DNA of 64,000 bases from Woeseia sp. (GCA_021773015.1 JAJFKW010000001.1:1533305-1597304), one strand, 5' to 3'. Positions 37,743 to 47,511 are shown, numbered from the stretch's first letter. The notes: generated by a model not told the origin, from the letters alone. Translations and numbers: made by a program.

Positions 37743-39290
37743 ATGAGCACGGTGCGCCGTGCGTTAATCAGTGTTTCTGATAAACGCAATTTGATTGAAT
37801 TTGCGCGTCGCTTAAGCGCGCTCGATATCGAAATTTTATCTACTGGCGGCACCTTTCGCCAACTCCATGAAGCCGGAATCGAGGCAATAGAAGTCGCGAG
37901 CAAAACCGGTTTTCCCGAAATCATGGATGGTCGAGTAAAGACATTGCACCCAAGAATTCATGGCGGATTACTTGGCCGGCGCGGCCAAGACGATCATGTA
38001 ATGGCCGAACACGGAATCGAGGCCATTGATTTGCTGGCGGTAAATTTGTACCCGTTTGAAGAAACCATTCGCCGAGACGACGCGACGTTGCCTGATGCGA
38101 TTGAAAATATTGATATCGGTGGCCCGGCCATGATTCGCGCTGCATCAAAAAACCACAATGATGTTACCGTCGTTGTCGATCCTGACGACTACGAAAGCGT
38201 TGCTAATGCGGTTGAAAATCAATTGCTTGATCTACCGTTTCGCCGCGCGCTGGCGACCAAAGCGTTTGCGCATACGGCGAGTTACGACACAGCTATAGCC
38301 AATTATTTAGGCGAAATCGAGCGGCAACCCGGCGGTAAGGCAAAATTTTTGTACTCGGGAACGCTCGTGCAGTCGATGCGCTACGGCGAAAATCCGCATC
38401 AAGAAGCGGCGTTTTACCGTGACCAGGTTACCCAGCCGGGTACGCTCGCAAATGCAACACAGCACCAAGGCAAGGCGCTTTCATACAACAACATCGCCGA
38501 CAGCGATGCCGCACTTGAATGCGTACGTCAGTTTTCAACGCCAGCGTGTGTGATCGTCAAGCATGCGAACCCCTGCGGGGTCGCGATAGATCAATCTATC
38601 CTGGCTGCTTATCGGCGTGCTTACTCGACAGATCCAACTTCCGCATTTGGCGGCATCATCGCCTTCAATCGCGAATTGGAAGCGGCAACTGCTTCGGATA
38701 TCGTCAACCGGCAATTTGTCGAGGTCATAATTGCGCCAAGCATTTCGCCAGATGCGTTAATTGTTCTGTCTGCCAGAGCTAATATTCGGGTACTGGAGAC
38801 AGGTGACCGAGCCGAGGGCCTAACGACCTACGAGCTAAAAAAGGTCTCTGGTGGTCTACTGGTGCAGGATTCTGACTGTGCGTCAATATCCGAAAACGAC
38901 CTAAAAGTCGTTACGAAAGTGGCGCCGGACGCGGGCCAGTTGAAAGACATGCGGTTTGCATGGCGGGTGGCCAAATTTGTCAAGTCGAACGCGATCGTAT
39001 TCTGCAAAGACGGCATGACCATTGGCGTAGGCGCAGGTCAGATGAGTCGTGTATACAGTACGAAAATCGCTGCAATCAAAGCGGTGGACGAAAAACTCGA
39101 AGTAGCAGGATCGGCAATGGCGTCTGACGCATTTTTTCCGTTTCGGGATGGCATCGATGCGGCAGCGGCGACTGGAATAACGTCCATCATACAGCCCGGT
39201 GGTTCGATGCGTGACGACGAGGTGATCGCCGCAGCAAATGAGCACAGTCTTGCCATGGTGTTCACCGGCATGCGGCATTTTCGCCATTAG
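37743..39290 (+). CDS. purH: Bifunctional AICAR transformylase/IMP cyclohydrolase
   Basis: A 515-residue enzyme catalysing the last two steps of IMP synthesis. The N-terminal cyclohydrolase domain ([18 protein letters not shown], about 1-190) and the C-terminal transformylase domain are both complete. The catalytic region [10 protein letters not shown] and the late [12 protein letters not shown] are visible. ATG at 37743 follows AAGGAGATGTCCGAGC. purD begins three bases after its stop. Confidence 0.98.
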   Translation: MSTVRRALISVSDKRNLIEFARRLSALDIEILSTGGTFRQLHEAGIEAIEVASKTGFPEIMDGRVKTLHPRIHGGLLGRRGQDDHVMAEHGIEAIDLLAVNLYPFEETIRRDDATLPDAIENIDIGGPAMIRAASKNHNDVTVVVDPDDYESVANAVENQLLDLPFRRALATKAFAHTASYDTAIANYLGEIERQPGGKAKFLYSGTLVQSMRYGENPHQEAAFYRDQVTQPGTLANATQHQGKALSYNNIADSDAALECVRQFSTPACVIVKHANPCGVAIDQSILAAYRRAYSTDPTSAFGGIIAFNRELEAATASDIVNRQFVEVIIAPSISPDALIVLSARANIRVLETGDRAEGLTTYELKKVSGGLLVQDSDCASISENDLKVVTKVAPDAGQLKDMRFAWRVAKFVKSNAIVFCKDGMTIGVGAGQMSRVYSTKIAAIKAVDEKLEVAGSAMASDAFFPFRDGIDAAAATGITSIIQPGGSMRDDEVIAAANEHSLAMVFTGMRHFRH

Positions 39291-39292
39291 CC

Positions 39293-40597
39293 ATGCGACC
39301 CGCTGACAAGAAGATACTCATCGTCGGCAATGGCGGCCGGGAACATGCATTGGCATGGAAATGTGCACAGTCCGCAGATGTTATCGAAGTGATAGTGGCA
39401 CCCGGTAATGCCGGAACGGCAAGCGAAGCCAAAGTTCGTAACGAAAATATCGCGTCGGACGATATTGCCGCATTGCTAGCTTTCGCTGAATTAGAGGCTA
39501 TCGATTTGACAATCATCGGCCCAGAAGTGCCGCTGGTCGCGGGTATTGCAGATGCCTTTGCGGATCGCGGTCTTGCATGTTTTGGCCCCAAAGCGGCGGC
39601 GGCGCAACTCGAAGGCTCCAAAGCATTTACCAAAGACTTTCTGCAGCGCAACCAAATTCCAACCGCCGCATATGCATCGTTTACGGACCTCCAACCCGCA
39701 ATATCTTACATTCGACAACAAGGCGCTCCGATTGTTATTAAAGCGGATGGCCTGGCCGCAGGCAAGGGCGTTATTGTTGCATCGAACGTCGATGAGGCAG
39801 AAAACGCAGCGCGCGACATGCTGACTGAAGATAGTTTTGGTCAGGCCGGACGCAAAATTGTAATTGAAGAATTCCTGCAGGGCGAAGAAGCGAGCTTCAT
39901 CGTCGTTACCGACGGCAAAACGGTCTTACCTCTCGCGACGTCGCAAGACCATAAGGCGCGTGATAACGGTGATGTTGGGCCCAATACCGGCGGCATGGGC
40001 GCATACTCGCCGGCACCTATCGTCAGCCCTGAAATCGAGACGCGCATTCTTGACGAAGTGATTCAACCTACCCTCCGGGGACTCAAGAATGAGGGTATTG
40101 AATACTTGGGTTTTTTATATGCGGGCCTAATGATAATGGCGGACGGCACGCCGAAGGTCATCGAATTTAATTGTCGCTTGGGCGATCCAGAAACCCAGCC
40201 GATCATGGCTAGATTGCAGTCCGACTTGGTTGCGATTTGTAGCGATGCGGTCCACGGCGAGCTTACCCATTCTAGTGCACAATGGGATTCAAGAGCGGCG
40301 CTTGGCGTCGTGATGGCCGCAGGTGGTTACCCGGCAAATTACGAGAAGGGCGAAGCCATCACCGGACTCCGCGCCAATTCTGCAAATAGCGACAGCAAAG
40401 TTTTTCACGCTGGCACGTCAGTTCACAGTTCTGGTGTAGTTACCGATGGTGGCCGTATATTGTGCGTCGTCGGTCTAGGCGAATCCGTCTCAGATGCGAG
40501 TCGTGTTGCCTACTCAGAAGTCGAAAAAATCCATTGGAACGGTGTATATTTTCGAACAGACATAGGCCACCGGGCAATTGCGCGAGAAAGTGCATAA
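39293..40597 (+). CDS. purD: Phosphoribosylamine-glycine ligase
   Basis: A 434-residue ATP-grasp ligase that makes glycinamide ribonucleotide, the second step of purine synthesis. KKILIVGNGGREHALAWKCA, FGPKAAAAQLEGSKAFTKDF and the KARDNGDVGPNTGGMGAYSP segment are family signatures. Operon purH-purD. Confidence 0.98.
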   Translation: MRPADKKILIVGNGGREHALAWKCAQSADVIEVIVAPGNAGTASEAKVRNENIASDDIAALLAFAELEAIDLTIIGPEVPLVAGIADAFADRGLACFGPKAAAAQLEGSKAFTKDFLQRNQIPTAAYASFTDLQPAISYIRQQGAPIVIKADGLAAGKGVIVASNVDEAENAARDMLTEDSFGQAGRKIVIEEFLQGEEASFIVVTDGKTVLPLATSQDHKARDNGDVGPNTGGMGAYSPAPIVSPEIETRILDEVIQPTLRGLKNEGIEYLGFLYAGLMIMADGTPKVIEFNCRLGDPETQPIMARLQSDLVAICSDAVHGELTHSSAQWDSRAALGVVMAAGGYPANYEKGEAITGLRANSANSDSKVFHAGTSVHSSGVVTDGGRILCVVGLGESVSDASRVAYSEVEKIHWNGVYFRTDIGHRAIARESA

Positions 40598-40603
40598 CAA
40601 ATT

Positions 40604-41806
40604 GTGCTGACAACATCCGAAGCCACTGAAGCGATTCATACTGCAGTTCCAAACTTCGGGACAGAGCATGTTGATATTCAATATGCGAGCGGCAGAACGC
40701 TTCGGCAATCCGTTCGCGCGGAGCGCGACCAACCGCCGTTTGATCGTGTCACAATGGATGGTATCGCCTTGCAACACTCAGCCGTAACATCCGGCGCGCA
40801 GCGATTTAAGATTCAAGGCCGCCAGCATGCAGGCGAAGCGCCGCAGACGCTGCAAGCATCCGACGCCTGCATAGAAATTATGACGGGCGCGGTCCTACCT
40901 GCCAATACAGATTGTATCGTTCCCATTGAACGAGTTTCCGTTGCACAAGGGGTGGCTACAATCGTTGCAGAGTATACGCCGGAACCTCGCCATTTCATTC
41001 ATGCGCAAGGGTCTGATCATCCACTTGGCCACGAGATTCTAAGTAGTGGCCATCTACTTCGCTCCGTCGACGTTGCCGTACTCGCATCTTGCGGATTGAC
41101 GACAGTTGAAGTAAATCAGCAGCCATCCGTTCAGGTCATCTCAACAGGTGATGAATTGGTGGCCGCAGGGAAAGACATAGCCAGCTATCAAATACGCCTG
41201 TCCAATAGCCCGTCAATGATCGCGATGCTTGCGGCACACGGATTTGATGGTGCCAAGCACGAGCACATTCTGGACGATAGAGCGCTACTGCATGAGCGGC
41301 TAAAGCGGCATCTAGAGAAAACAAGCGTACTCATTCTCAGCGGCGGCGTTTCAATGGGCAAGGCCGATTATGTTCCGGCGATTTTGGCGAAACTCGGGGT
41401 GCAAAAGGTATTCCACAGAATCAGCCAACGACCCGGAAAGCCAATGTGGTTCGGCATTGGACCGGAGGGTCAGGCGGTATTCGCTCTGCCGGGCAACCCA
41501 GTGTCCGCGCTGGTGTGTTGTAGGCAATACGTCATTCCTGCTTTGGCGCATGCGAGCGGCCTCCTCGCAGCGCGAGAGGAATGGGCCATTCTGACCGAAG
41601 ACTATGCTTTCAAGCCCGCTCTGACCTGCTTTCTTCCAGTGAGCATTCGCTCAAACGCACAGGGACAGTTGTGTGCGACGCCGGTAACCACAAACACTTC
41701 TGGTGATTTCGCGGCGTTAAGTCGCACCGACGGTTACCTAGAACTACCGCAAGAGCTGAATAATTTTCCAGCAGCTACGGTGTGGTCACTTCAGCGCTGG
41801 AGCTAG
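40604..41806 (+). CDS. moeA: Molybdopterin molybdotransferase MoeA
   Basis: A 400-residue enzyme that inserts molybdate into adenylylated molybdopterin. Signatures: PPFDRVTMDGIAL, TGAVLPANTDCIVPIE, STGDEL, LSGGVSMGKADYVP and the FALPGNPVSALV motif. GTG at 40604, seven bases after the purD stop. Its product could serve MsrP (17.9 kb). I see no moaA or mogA partner here. Confidence 0.95.
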   Translation: MLTTSEATEAIHTAVPNFGTEHVDIQYASGRTLRQSVRAERDQPPFDRVTMDGIALQHSAVTSGAQRFKIQGRQHAGEAPQTLQASDACIEIMTGAVLPANTDCIVPIERVSVAQGVATIVAEYTPEPRHFIHAQGSDHPLGHEILSSGHLLRSVDVAVLASCGLTTVEVNQQPSVQVISTGDELVAAGKDIASYQIRLSNSPSMIAMLAAHGFDGAKHEHILDDRALLHERLKRHLEKTSVLILSGGVSMGKADYVPAILAKLGVQKVFHRISQRPGKPMWFGIGPEGQAVFALPGNPVSALVCCRQYVIPALAHASGLLAAREEWAILTEDYAFKPALTCFLPVSIRSNAQGQLCATPVTTNTSGDFAALSRTDGYLELPQELNNFPAATVWSLQRWS

Positions 41807-42002
41807 CCAGTTGCCCTAGAAGAAGTTCTTTTTGTTCGCAGGTGTCGTTCATCGGCGTCTCATCCGGTTCGCCCCCAGCCATACGCTTCATTTGCACGAG
41901 ATTATCGCGCCCGCACACAAGAGACCCTCGGCTGAGGAATACCGGCCTGCCCTCTCAACAAAATTTTCGCTTAGCGATATCTTGCAATTAGCGAGATCCA
42001 GA

Positions 42003-42026
42003 TGTACCATTCGCACACATGGTTCA
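42003..42026 (+). promoter_or_regulatory. Candidate GntR operator/promoter
   Basis: TGTACCAT (42003-42010) and ATGGTTCA (42019-42026) form an imperfect inverted repeat (7 of 8) with an eight-base spacer, 18 bases before the regulator's ATG. A TTGCAA about 17 bases before TACCAT (42005-42010) could be the -35/-10, so the palindrome would overlap the -10 box. This is consistent with autorepression by the GntR protein. Not proven. Confidence 0.4.
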
Positions 42027-42044
42027 TATGGGACATCCAAATTC

Positions 42045-42425
42045 ATGCAAATAGTCATCGATATTGACGATCCCGTGCCGTTGTTTGCGCAACTAATCGA
42101 TCAGATAAAGCAGGCCGTTCTTGGAAACAAAATCAAACCTGGCGCTGCCCTACCTTCGATCCGTCAGTTAGCGAATGACCTGGACCTAAACAGCAAGACG
42201 GTGGCAAAGGCCTACCGACTGTTGGAGCGCGATTCCGTGATTCAAACCAAAGGATATCGCGGCACTTTTGTACATCCAGACGCCAAGGCGAACAGTAAAG
42301 TCGATCTGAATGCCTGGGTAAGAGCGAAACTCGACGAGACAATTACTGCATTCAGACAATCGGGCGTTACCGATTCTGAAATTCGAATTGCGTTCGGCGA
42401 CGTTATGAACAATCGAAACGATTAA
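42045..42425 (+). CDS. YtrA-type GntR transcriptional regulator
   Basis: A 126-residue regulator with a winged-helix domain only. The HTH is in PGAALPSIRQLANDLDLNSK (about 28-47), then KTVAKAYRLLERDSVIQTKG and a short C-terminal helix. It lacks the large effector domain of classical GntR proteins, matching the YtrA subfamily, whose members usually sit in operons with transporters or membrane proteins. The next gene, a membrane protein, begins 10 bases after its stop. Confidence 0.85.
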   Translation: MQIVIDIDDPVPLFAQLIDQIKQAVLGNKIKPGAALPSIRQLANDLDLNSKTVAKAYRLLERDSVIQTKGYRGTFVHPDAKANSKVDLNAWVRAKLDETITAFRQSGVTDSEIRIAFGDVMNNRND

Positions 42426-42435
42426 GGAAACGAAC

Positions 42436-43278
42436 ATGTCCGAGCACTCAATTGCACACATCGTATTTCTGAGCCAAGTGCTCTTTGGCTGTTATTTTTT
42501 CCCGAAGATTGTTCTCGGTCGATTGCGCTACATATACGATACTTACCCGCCGGCAAATTACCCGCGACTCTACCCAAAACCGATCCGCACGTATGAGAGC
42601 GGTTTACGACGATATCGCTACACTTACAACACTCTCCTTGTTGTGGGACTGTTGATATTCGCGGCTATGCTGGCTATCGCACATGATGGAGACGTCGATA
42701 ACGCCATCGTGATGGGTTACTTTTTTGTCCAAAGTATTCCACTAATTCTTTTAGATGTGGCGGCATTGAAAGATGCCAAAATGATGCGCCAAGCCAATTC
42801 GGCCCGCACACGGGCCGCAGATCTACGCCCTCGGCGCTTCTTCGATTTTGTATCACCAGTCTTTTTCGGGACAGCCGTTTTTGTCTACGTCGCATTTGTC
42901 GTGTTTATCGCCTATATCGATCAATTTCGATTTCCGTGGTTTGGTGGATATTTGAATGTCGTTGGTGTTACAGCGACGAACCTATTCCTCGCGGCAATCA
43001 TGGCTTGGAAAATATACGGAAAGAAAACCGACCCACATCAATCAGATAAGGATCGTGCAACGCATATCGCGACAACCATAAAGATCATGCTGTCTGTTAG
43101 CATCGCTATGACGCTGTTTTTGATAATCGACGTAACTCTTTCAGCATTGGATATGCGGCATCTCATGCCGATTACGCTGAGTTTGTATTTTCAAATTCTC
43201 ATCGCGATCAGTATTAAAGCCTATGATATCGACCACAGAAACTTCGAGGTCTACAAAGAAGGGCCTTCAGTTGTCTGA
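42436..43278 (+). CDS. Multi-pass membrane protein, partner of GntR regulator
   Basis: A 280-residue protein with about six hydrophobic helices: at the N-terminus (IVFLSQVLFGCYFFPKIV), in YNTLLVVGLLIFAAMLAI, in VMGYFFVQSIPLILLDVAAL, and three more to the end. A basic, Tyr-rich loop (RLRYIYDTYPPANYPRLYPK) lies between the first two. I do not recognise the family. Its tight linkage to the YtrA-type regulator suggests a regulated envelope role. Confidence 0.6.
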   Translation: MSEHSIAHIVFLSQVLFGCYFFPKIVLGRLRYIYDTYPPANYPRLYPKPIRTYESGLRRYRYTYNTLLVVGLLIFAAMLAIAHDGDVDNAIVMGYFFVQSIPLILLDVAALKDAKMMRQANSARTRAADLRPRRFFDFVSPVFFGTAVFVYVAFVVFIAYIDQFRFPWFGGYLNVVGVTATNLFLAAIMAWKIYGKKTDPHQSDKDRATHIATTIKIMLSVSIAMTLFLIIDVTLSALDMRHLMPITLSLYFQILIAISIKAYDIDHRNFEVYKEGPSVV

Positions 43279-43668
43279 CGATAAAATGGGCTGGACAGTA
43301 AACCCTAAAGTTTCGGGAACGGCCTTTTGTTGCGATCTTTGCATTGCCGTTGCCGGCTCCTATCTCGCGTACTGAGGACAAAGTTGAACGCTCAGGTTAG
43401 CGGTCGCCCAGACCCTATGGCTATGTTTACGCAATCGACATATTAATAAGTGTTGCGTCGGCAGGCGCAGCGCTTATGTCCAATTCTAGTGCATTGTTTT
43501 TCTAGCCTAAATTTCATTGACGCATAGATTTTCGTTTTTCATACGTCATTTGATTGACAGTGCGTTTTGAGTTGTGAAACTCTCCGTGATCATGACAAAG
43601 GCACCCCTTCCGCGAGGAAGGTTCGCAAAACCACCGGTCTCACTTTTGCAGACAGCGGAGTCACCAAT
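43279..43668 (+). other. 390-base gap with leader hairpins before the membrane/VWA cassette
   Basis: No gene is supported here. Two short hairpins with GNRA-type loops lie in the leader: GAGTT-GTGA-AACTC (43569-43582) and CCTTCC-GCGA-GGAAGG (43606-43621). Neither has a T-run, so they are not terminators. A GGAG lies eight bases before the next ATG. Confidence 0.4.
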
Positions 43669-45102
43669 ATGAATTTTTTTCTGAACATCACCCCATGGCC
43701 CGTCGTCTCCGCACTACTGTGGATTGTGCTCGTGGTCACTGCTTTATACTTCGCCAGGCCCACTGTACATCGACTGATACTTTCGGCTGGCAGGTCACTA
43801 AACAGAGTGTTTCGCACATCTTCTTTGTCAGTTCGTAAAGCTGAAGCAGGACTCGCGGACCGAAACAAGGCTGTGTTGCTTGCAGCCGGTCGAGAAGCGA
43901 AAGAGCGCATTGTCGAGCGTGAATTCGACCGTATTAACGAGACAGTGCGCAAGGATCTTGCCAATTTTTCCGCGCTACATCGAAATCTAAGCGAATCCAT
44001 CGATCGAATTGAAACGGATCATCAGGACGCCGTTGACGTGCCGCCTGATCCACCGGGCTGGGTCAAAGCCGTAGAAGCGGTTGCAGCCATTGATTCGAAA
44101 GAGAGTCGTGTCGGCATCAATGGTGTTTTGGGCGACATCCACAAATCGCTGGTTAAGGCTCACAAAGAGGCGATGAACGCATATCGTGAGGCTAGCAAGG
44201 AGCGTCACTCGCTGCTTCGAAAGATGCGTCCGGAATGGCGGCAAATACAGCAGACCTTGGGGAAAGTCGGCAAGAATGTCGACAGCCTGCTTGGCCGCTC
44301 AGCAACAATTGATCGCCACATGCAGGAATACGAAGACATCGTAAAGGGTGAGGATCGAGCAGTTTCGATATTGTCCTCTTCATCGCTGGTGTACTTTTTC
44401 GTATCGGCGCTAGTCATGTTAGTCGCAGTCGGCGGCGCGACGATTAACTTTTCGCTCATCGCAAGGCCCATGGCAGAAATGGTGGGCGGCACTAATTTGG
44501 TCGGTGGATTTCGCACGGCAGATATCGCGGCACTCGTCATTATTCTCGTCGAAATTTCCATGGGGCTGTTTTTGATGGAATCGCTGCGTATCACTCGGCT
44601 GTTTCCGGTAATTGGTGCCTTGCCCGACAAGATTCGTGTTCGCATGATTTGGATTACGTTTACGATATTGTTTCTGCTTGCCAGCGTTGAAGCCGGTCTG
44701 GCATTTATGCGCGAAGTTCTGTTACATGACGAACTCGCCACAAGTGCACTGTTGCGCGGCAGCGTCGACGCTGCTGCGCTCACAACCAGCAACTACATGT
44801 GGATAACGACAGCGGCGCAAATGGGTATGGGCTTCATACTGCCGTTCGCACTTACGTTTGTTGCCATCCCATTGGAGACGTTCGTACACTCGCTGCGCAC
44901 TGTTGTTGGCCTGGTGGCAATAGGTATTCTTCGCGTCACCGCCATTTTTCTGCGGTTGTCCGGTGGAGCTTCTCGAACTCTAGCAATCGTGCTCACACAA
45001 CTGTATGACTTGCCATTATTTATCCCGCTATGGTGGGCGACGCGGAACGGCGACGGCCAAAACGCATATCCAAATCGAAAATTGGTAAAGGTGACGTCAT
45101 GA
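43669..45102 (+). CDS. Membrane protein with coiled-coil insert, first gene of VWA cassette
   Basis: A 477-residue protein that I do not recognise. One transmembrane helix at the N-terminus (about 10-30, VVSALLWIVLVVTALYFA) is followed by ~200 charged residues that look helical or coiled coil (RNLSESIDRIETDHQDA; VKAHKEAMNAYREASKERHS). Then come about five more membrane helices to the C-terminus (SSLVYFFVSALVMLVAVGG; WITFTILFLLASVEAGLAF and others). ATG at 43669 has GGAG eight bases upstream. The next gene overlaps its stop by four bases, so the two are co-translated and probably interact. Confidence 0.6.
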   Translation: MNFFLNITPWPVVSALLWIVLVVTALYFARPTVHRLILSAGRSLNRVFRTSSLSVRKAEAGLADRNKAVLLAAGREAKERIVEREFDRINETVRKDLANFSALHRNLSESIDRIETDHQDAVDVPPDPPGWVKAVEAVAAIDSKESRVGINGVLGDIHKSLVKAHKEAMNAYREASKERHSLLRKMRPEWRQIQQTLGKVGKNVDSLLGRSATIDRHMQEYEDIVKGEDRAVSILSSSSLVYFFVSALVMLVAVGGATINFSLIARPMAEMVGGTNLVGGFRTADIAALVIILVEISMGLFLMESLRITRLFPVIGALPDKIRVRMIWITFTILFLLASVEAGLAFMREVLLHDELATSALLRGSVDAAALTTSNYMWITTAAQMGMGFILPFALTFVAIPLETFVHSLRTVVGLVAIGILRVTAIFLRLSGGASRTLAIVLTQLYDLPLFIPLWWATRNGDGQNAYPNRKLVKVTS

Positions 45103-45743
45103 AAAAGTATTTTCTGTTATTGGCCTGCCTACTGCTGGTTGCCTGTACAGCATCGCAACAGAATAACTCCGGCGTATACATGCTGATTGATACCTCTGGT
45201 ACGTACAAAGAAGAAATTGACAAAGCGGAGCAAATTATTCGCTATTCGCTTTCGCGGCTCGACGCATCTGACTCGTTTGCAGTGGCACGCATTGATACTG
45301 GCAGCTTTAGCGAAAAAGATATTGTCGCGAAAATTACCTTTGACGATAGGCCTAGCGCGATCAACCGGCAGAAACGACTGTTCGCCGAGAAAATAGGTGC
45401 ATTTGTCAGCGACGCGAAGTCATCACCGTATACCGATATTACCGGCGGTCTATTGCAAGCGGTGGAATTTCTGAACGAAAAAGGACCCGCTGTTAAGACT
45501 GTGCTAATTTTCTCTGACTTAAAAGAAGATCTTGAGGCAGGCTATATTCGTGACATCGAATTCGATCTTTCTGGCTTCGACGTAATTGCGCTTAACGTCA
45601 CCAAACTCCGATCGGACAACGTGGATCCTCGGGAATACTTGACACGTCTCAGCACCTGGCAACACAAAGTGGAAACGTCGGGTGGGAACTGGCAGGTGAT
45701 AAACGACTTGGAAGGGCTTGAGGGACTGGCGGGTTTACTCTAG
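45099..45743 (+). CDS. VWA-like lipoprotein, second gene of the cassette
   Basis: A 214-residue lipoprotein (lipobox LVAC, C16; MKKYFLLLACLLLVAC). The mature part resembles a von Willebrand A domain: GVYMLIDTSGTY gives a MIDAS-like D31, S33, T35, then TDITGGLLQAVEFL and VLIFSDLKED with later acidic positions. ATG overlaps the upstream stop (ATGA), with AGGTG upstream. The metal site suggests a ligand-binding or adhesion role on the periplasmic face next to its membrane partner. No named homologue comes to mind. Confidence 0.65.
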   Translation: MKKYFLLLACLLLVACTASQQNNSGVYMLIDTSGTYKEEIDKAEQIIRYSLSRLDASDSFAVARIDTGSFSEKDIVAKITFDDRPSAINRQKRLFAEKIGAFVSDAKSSPYTDITGGLLQAVEFLNEKGPAVKTVLIFSDLKEDLEAGYIRDIEFDLSGFDVIALNVTKLRSDNVDPREYLTRLSTWQHKVETSGGNWQVINDLEGLEGLAGLL

Positions 45744-45913
45744 TTACAGATCGCCGAGACCAGCATTTTAGGATCCAATTACCGATTAGGAAAATTGTAC
45801 GCAAGAATTTTGTACGTTTCTGCCGCAACAAGCTCGGACCCGCATGCCTTGCATCGTCACGATGCCCGCACTACGCTTGACTGCATTCAGCCATCGATTG
45901 GTAATGCGGCAAT

Positions 45914-46303
45914 GTGAAGCAAGCAGGCCTATTATTCGCGCTTTTACTTTTTCTCACGCTGGTGTTTGCGGCTACGTCGCTGACACTAATCGTTTTGCTG
46001 CAGAGAAATGATACCTGGGCGGATGCGACTGCCTGGTTTCCTTTCGTCTACCTTATTGCCATGTCGTTGATCGCATCGATTGGCATCCCTGTGTTTTTGG
46101 TTTTAAGCGTACTTCGGCTCCCAAATGTTGCCTGCTGGCTGCTCGCCGGCGCAGCGGTGCCTGCGATCGGCTTGGCATTTACTTGGCAACCGTACGCCGA
46201 TCACTGGTACTCATTCTGGCCATACTGGCTATCTGGAACCGCGACTGGCGGCGTTGGCTGGGCGATCTATCGCAACCCAGTTTTCCGATTTGGTACTCAG
46301 TAA
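45914..46303 (+). CDS. Small membrane protein of unknown function
   Basis: A 129-residue, very hydrophobic protein with about four membrane helices (LLFALLLFLTLVFAATSLTL; WFPFVYLIAMSLIASIGIP; ACWLLAGAAVPAIGLAFTW; YWLSGTATGGVGWAI). Start GTG at 45914, weak ribosome site. Not recognised. It follows the VWA lipoprotein by 170 bases, so it may or may not belong to that cassette. Confidence 0.5.
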   Translation: MKQAGLLFALLLFLTLVFAATSLTLIVLLQRNDTWADATAWFPFVYLIAMSLIASIGIPVFLVLSVLRLPNVACWLLAGAAVPAIGLAFTWQPYADHWYSFWPYWLSGTATGGVGWAIYRNPVFRFGTQ

Positions 46304-46383
46304 GTAGCGACCGCCGCGGTTTGCTCAATACATTAAGACTAAATCGCAGCAGTTCTCGTTTGAATCATTGCTTCGTCATCGGA

Positions 46384-47511
46384 CTATTCACCAAAAAGAA
46401 TATTGAGCGCTTCGCTTATTTCCTCACTGTCATCGCCGTGCCAGAAGCAGACACGATCGAAGCCCATTCTCTCGAGTACCTGAAGCTGCACTCGTAGTGG
46501 TTCCAGATCTGGATAGGTGTCGATGATTTTCGGATTGGTTATCCAATTGCCACCGTTTTTCCACTTGTGCCACATGAACGGCAGAGAGCGCTCTGGAGGA
46601 AAGATCGACAACGTGGTTTCCGTCACAAACTCAATAAGTTCCAGAGATGGGAGTACACCATCGCTAGCCTGAATATAGAGGTTGGGAATGTAGCCCACAC
46701 CAAGACTCTGAATCCATTGCAGGTAGTCGGAGTCATGGTACGCAGGATGCAATTCGCCGTTTTGCAATGGCGCAAATGGCGTACCGAAAAGCGAGATTTC
46801 TGCATCCGGCCTTACCGACCAAACGGCAGCCAAACTGCGTTCGATGGCTTCGCGATTCTCGATAGATATGTTTGCCCAATCTTTCTCAAAATCCAGCATG
46901 AAATGGTCGGCGCCAAATGTGCCCTGCTCTGTCGTGTGCGCTTCGAAAAATGCAGCAAGTTCCACAACTGACCGCGAACGCCACTCCTCGACAGGCTGTC
47001 CTGCTTCGATCCCAAAGGCCTTCATCGAAACGCTTGCTGTCCGCCCTTCGATTGCGTGTTCGTAGTCGACGCTCGGCAGCTGATCGGAAATACACACTTC
47101 GCGCGCAATAACCTGTGTGTCGTTCAGCGGCTGCACTGAAATCAATACTATCGCTGTGGCCGTGGCACCATCGCTGTCGGCAATTTCGTAGCTCAATTGG
47201 TCGTCGCCAGTAAATCCGCTATTGGGCGTGTAACGAACCATCCCGCTCTCTAGGATGGCACTGCCGTTTGCCGGTGCGCTCACTATGCTAAGCAAATTAC
47301 CATTGAGTACACCATCCTGTGCATCGCTGTCATTTGCCAATACGTCAATTGTGGTGTCACTGCCAGTGATCACCGTCGCCGAATCGTCTGCTGCCGACGG
47401 CGGCGTGTTTGCCGTGTCCGTCGGCAACGGATTTCCACTGCTAGAATCACCACCGCCGCAACCGCCAAGCAGCAGGCCGGCGACTACTAGTAACTGTTTG
47501 AGTCCGTTCAT
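46384..47511 (-). CDS. Lipoprotein with Ig-like domain and glycosidase-like C-terminal region
   Basis: A 375-residue exported protein. The lipobox LLGGC follows MNGLKQLLVVAGLLLGG. Residues about 35-125 form a cadherin-like/Ig-like module (ANDSDAQDGVLNGNLLSIVS ... YTPNSGFTGDDQLSYEI). The remaining ~240 residues have the alternating strand-helix feel of a TIM barrel, with acidic and aromatic clusters (FMLDFEKDW, ISLFGTPF, WHKWKNGG, CFWHGDD) as in hyaluronidase-like glycosidases. That assignment is tentative. ATG at 47511 is preferred over one 27 bases upstream because it gives a compact lipoprotein signal. Confidence 0.6.
   Translation of the reverse strand: MNGLKQLLVVAGLLLGGCGGGDSSSGNPLPTDTANTPPSAADDSATVITGSDTTIDVLANDSDAQDGVLNGNLLSIVSAPANGSAILESGMVRYTPNSGFTGDDQLSYEIADSDGATATAIVLISVQPLNDTQVIAREVCISDQLPSVDYEHAIEGRTASVSMKAFGIEAGQPVEEWRSRSVVELAAFFEAHTTEQGTFGADHFMLDFEKDWANISIENREAIERSLAAVWSVRPDAEISLFGTPFAPLQNGELHPAYHDSDYLQWIQSLGVGYIPNLYIQASDGVLPSLELIEFVTETTLSIFPPERSLPFMWHKWKNGGNWITNPKIIDTYPDLEPLRVQLQVLERMGFDRVCFWHGDDSEEISEALNILFGE

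Noticed and set aside
43606-43621. CCTTCC-GCGA-GGAAGG as a terminator for the 42-kb operon
   Set aside because: No T-tract and more than 300 bases after the stop; treated as a leader hairpin.
44205-44792. 195-codon frame antisense to the cassette membrane protein
   Set aside because: Shadow of the coding frame; no ribosome site or domain.
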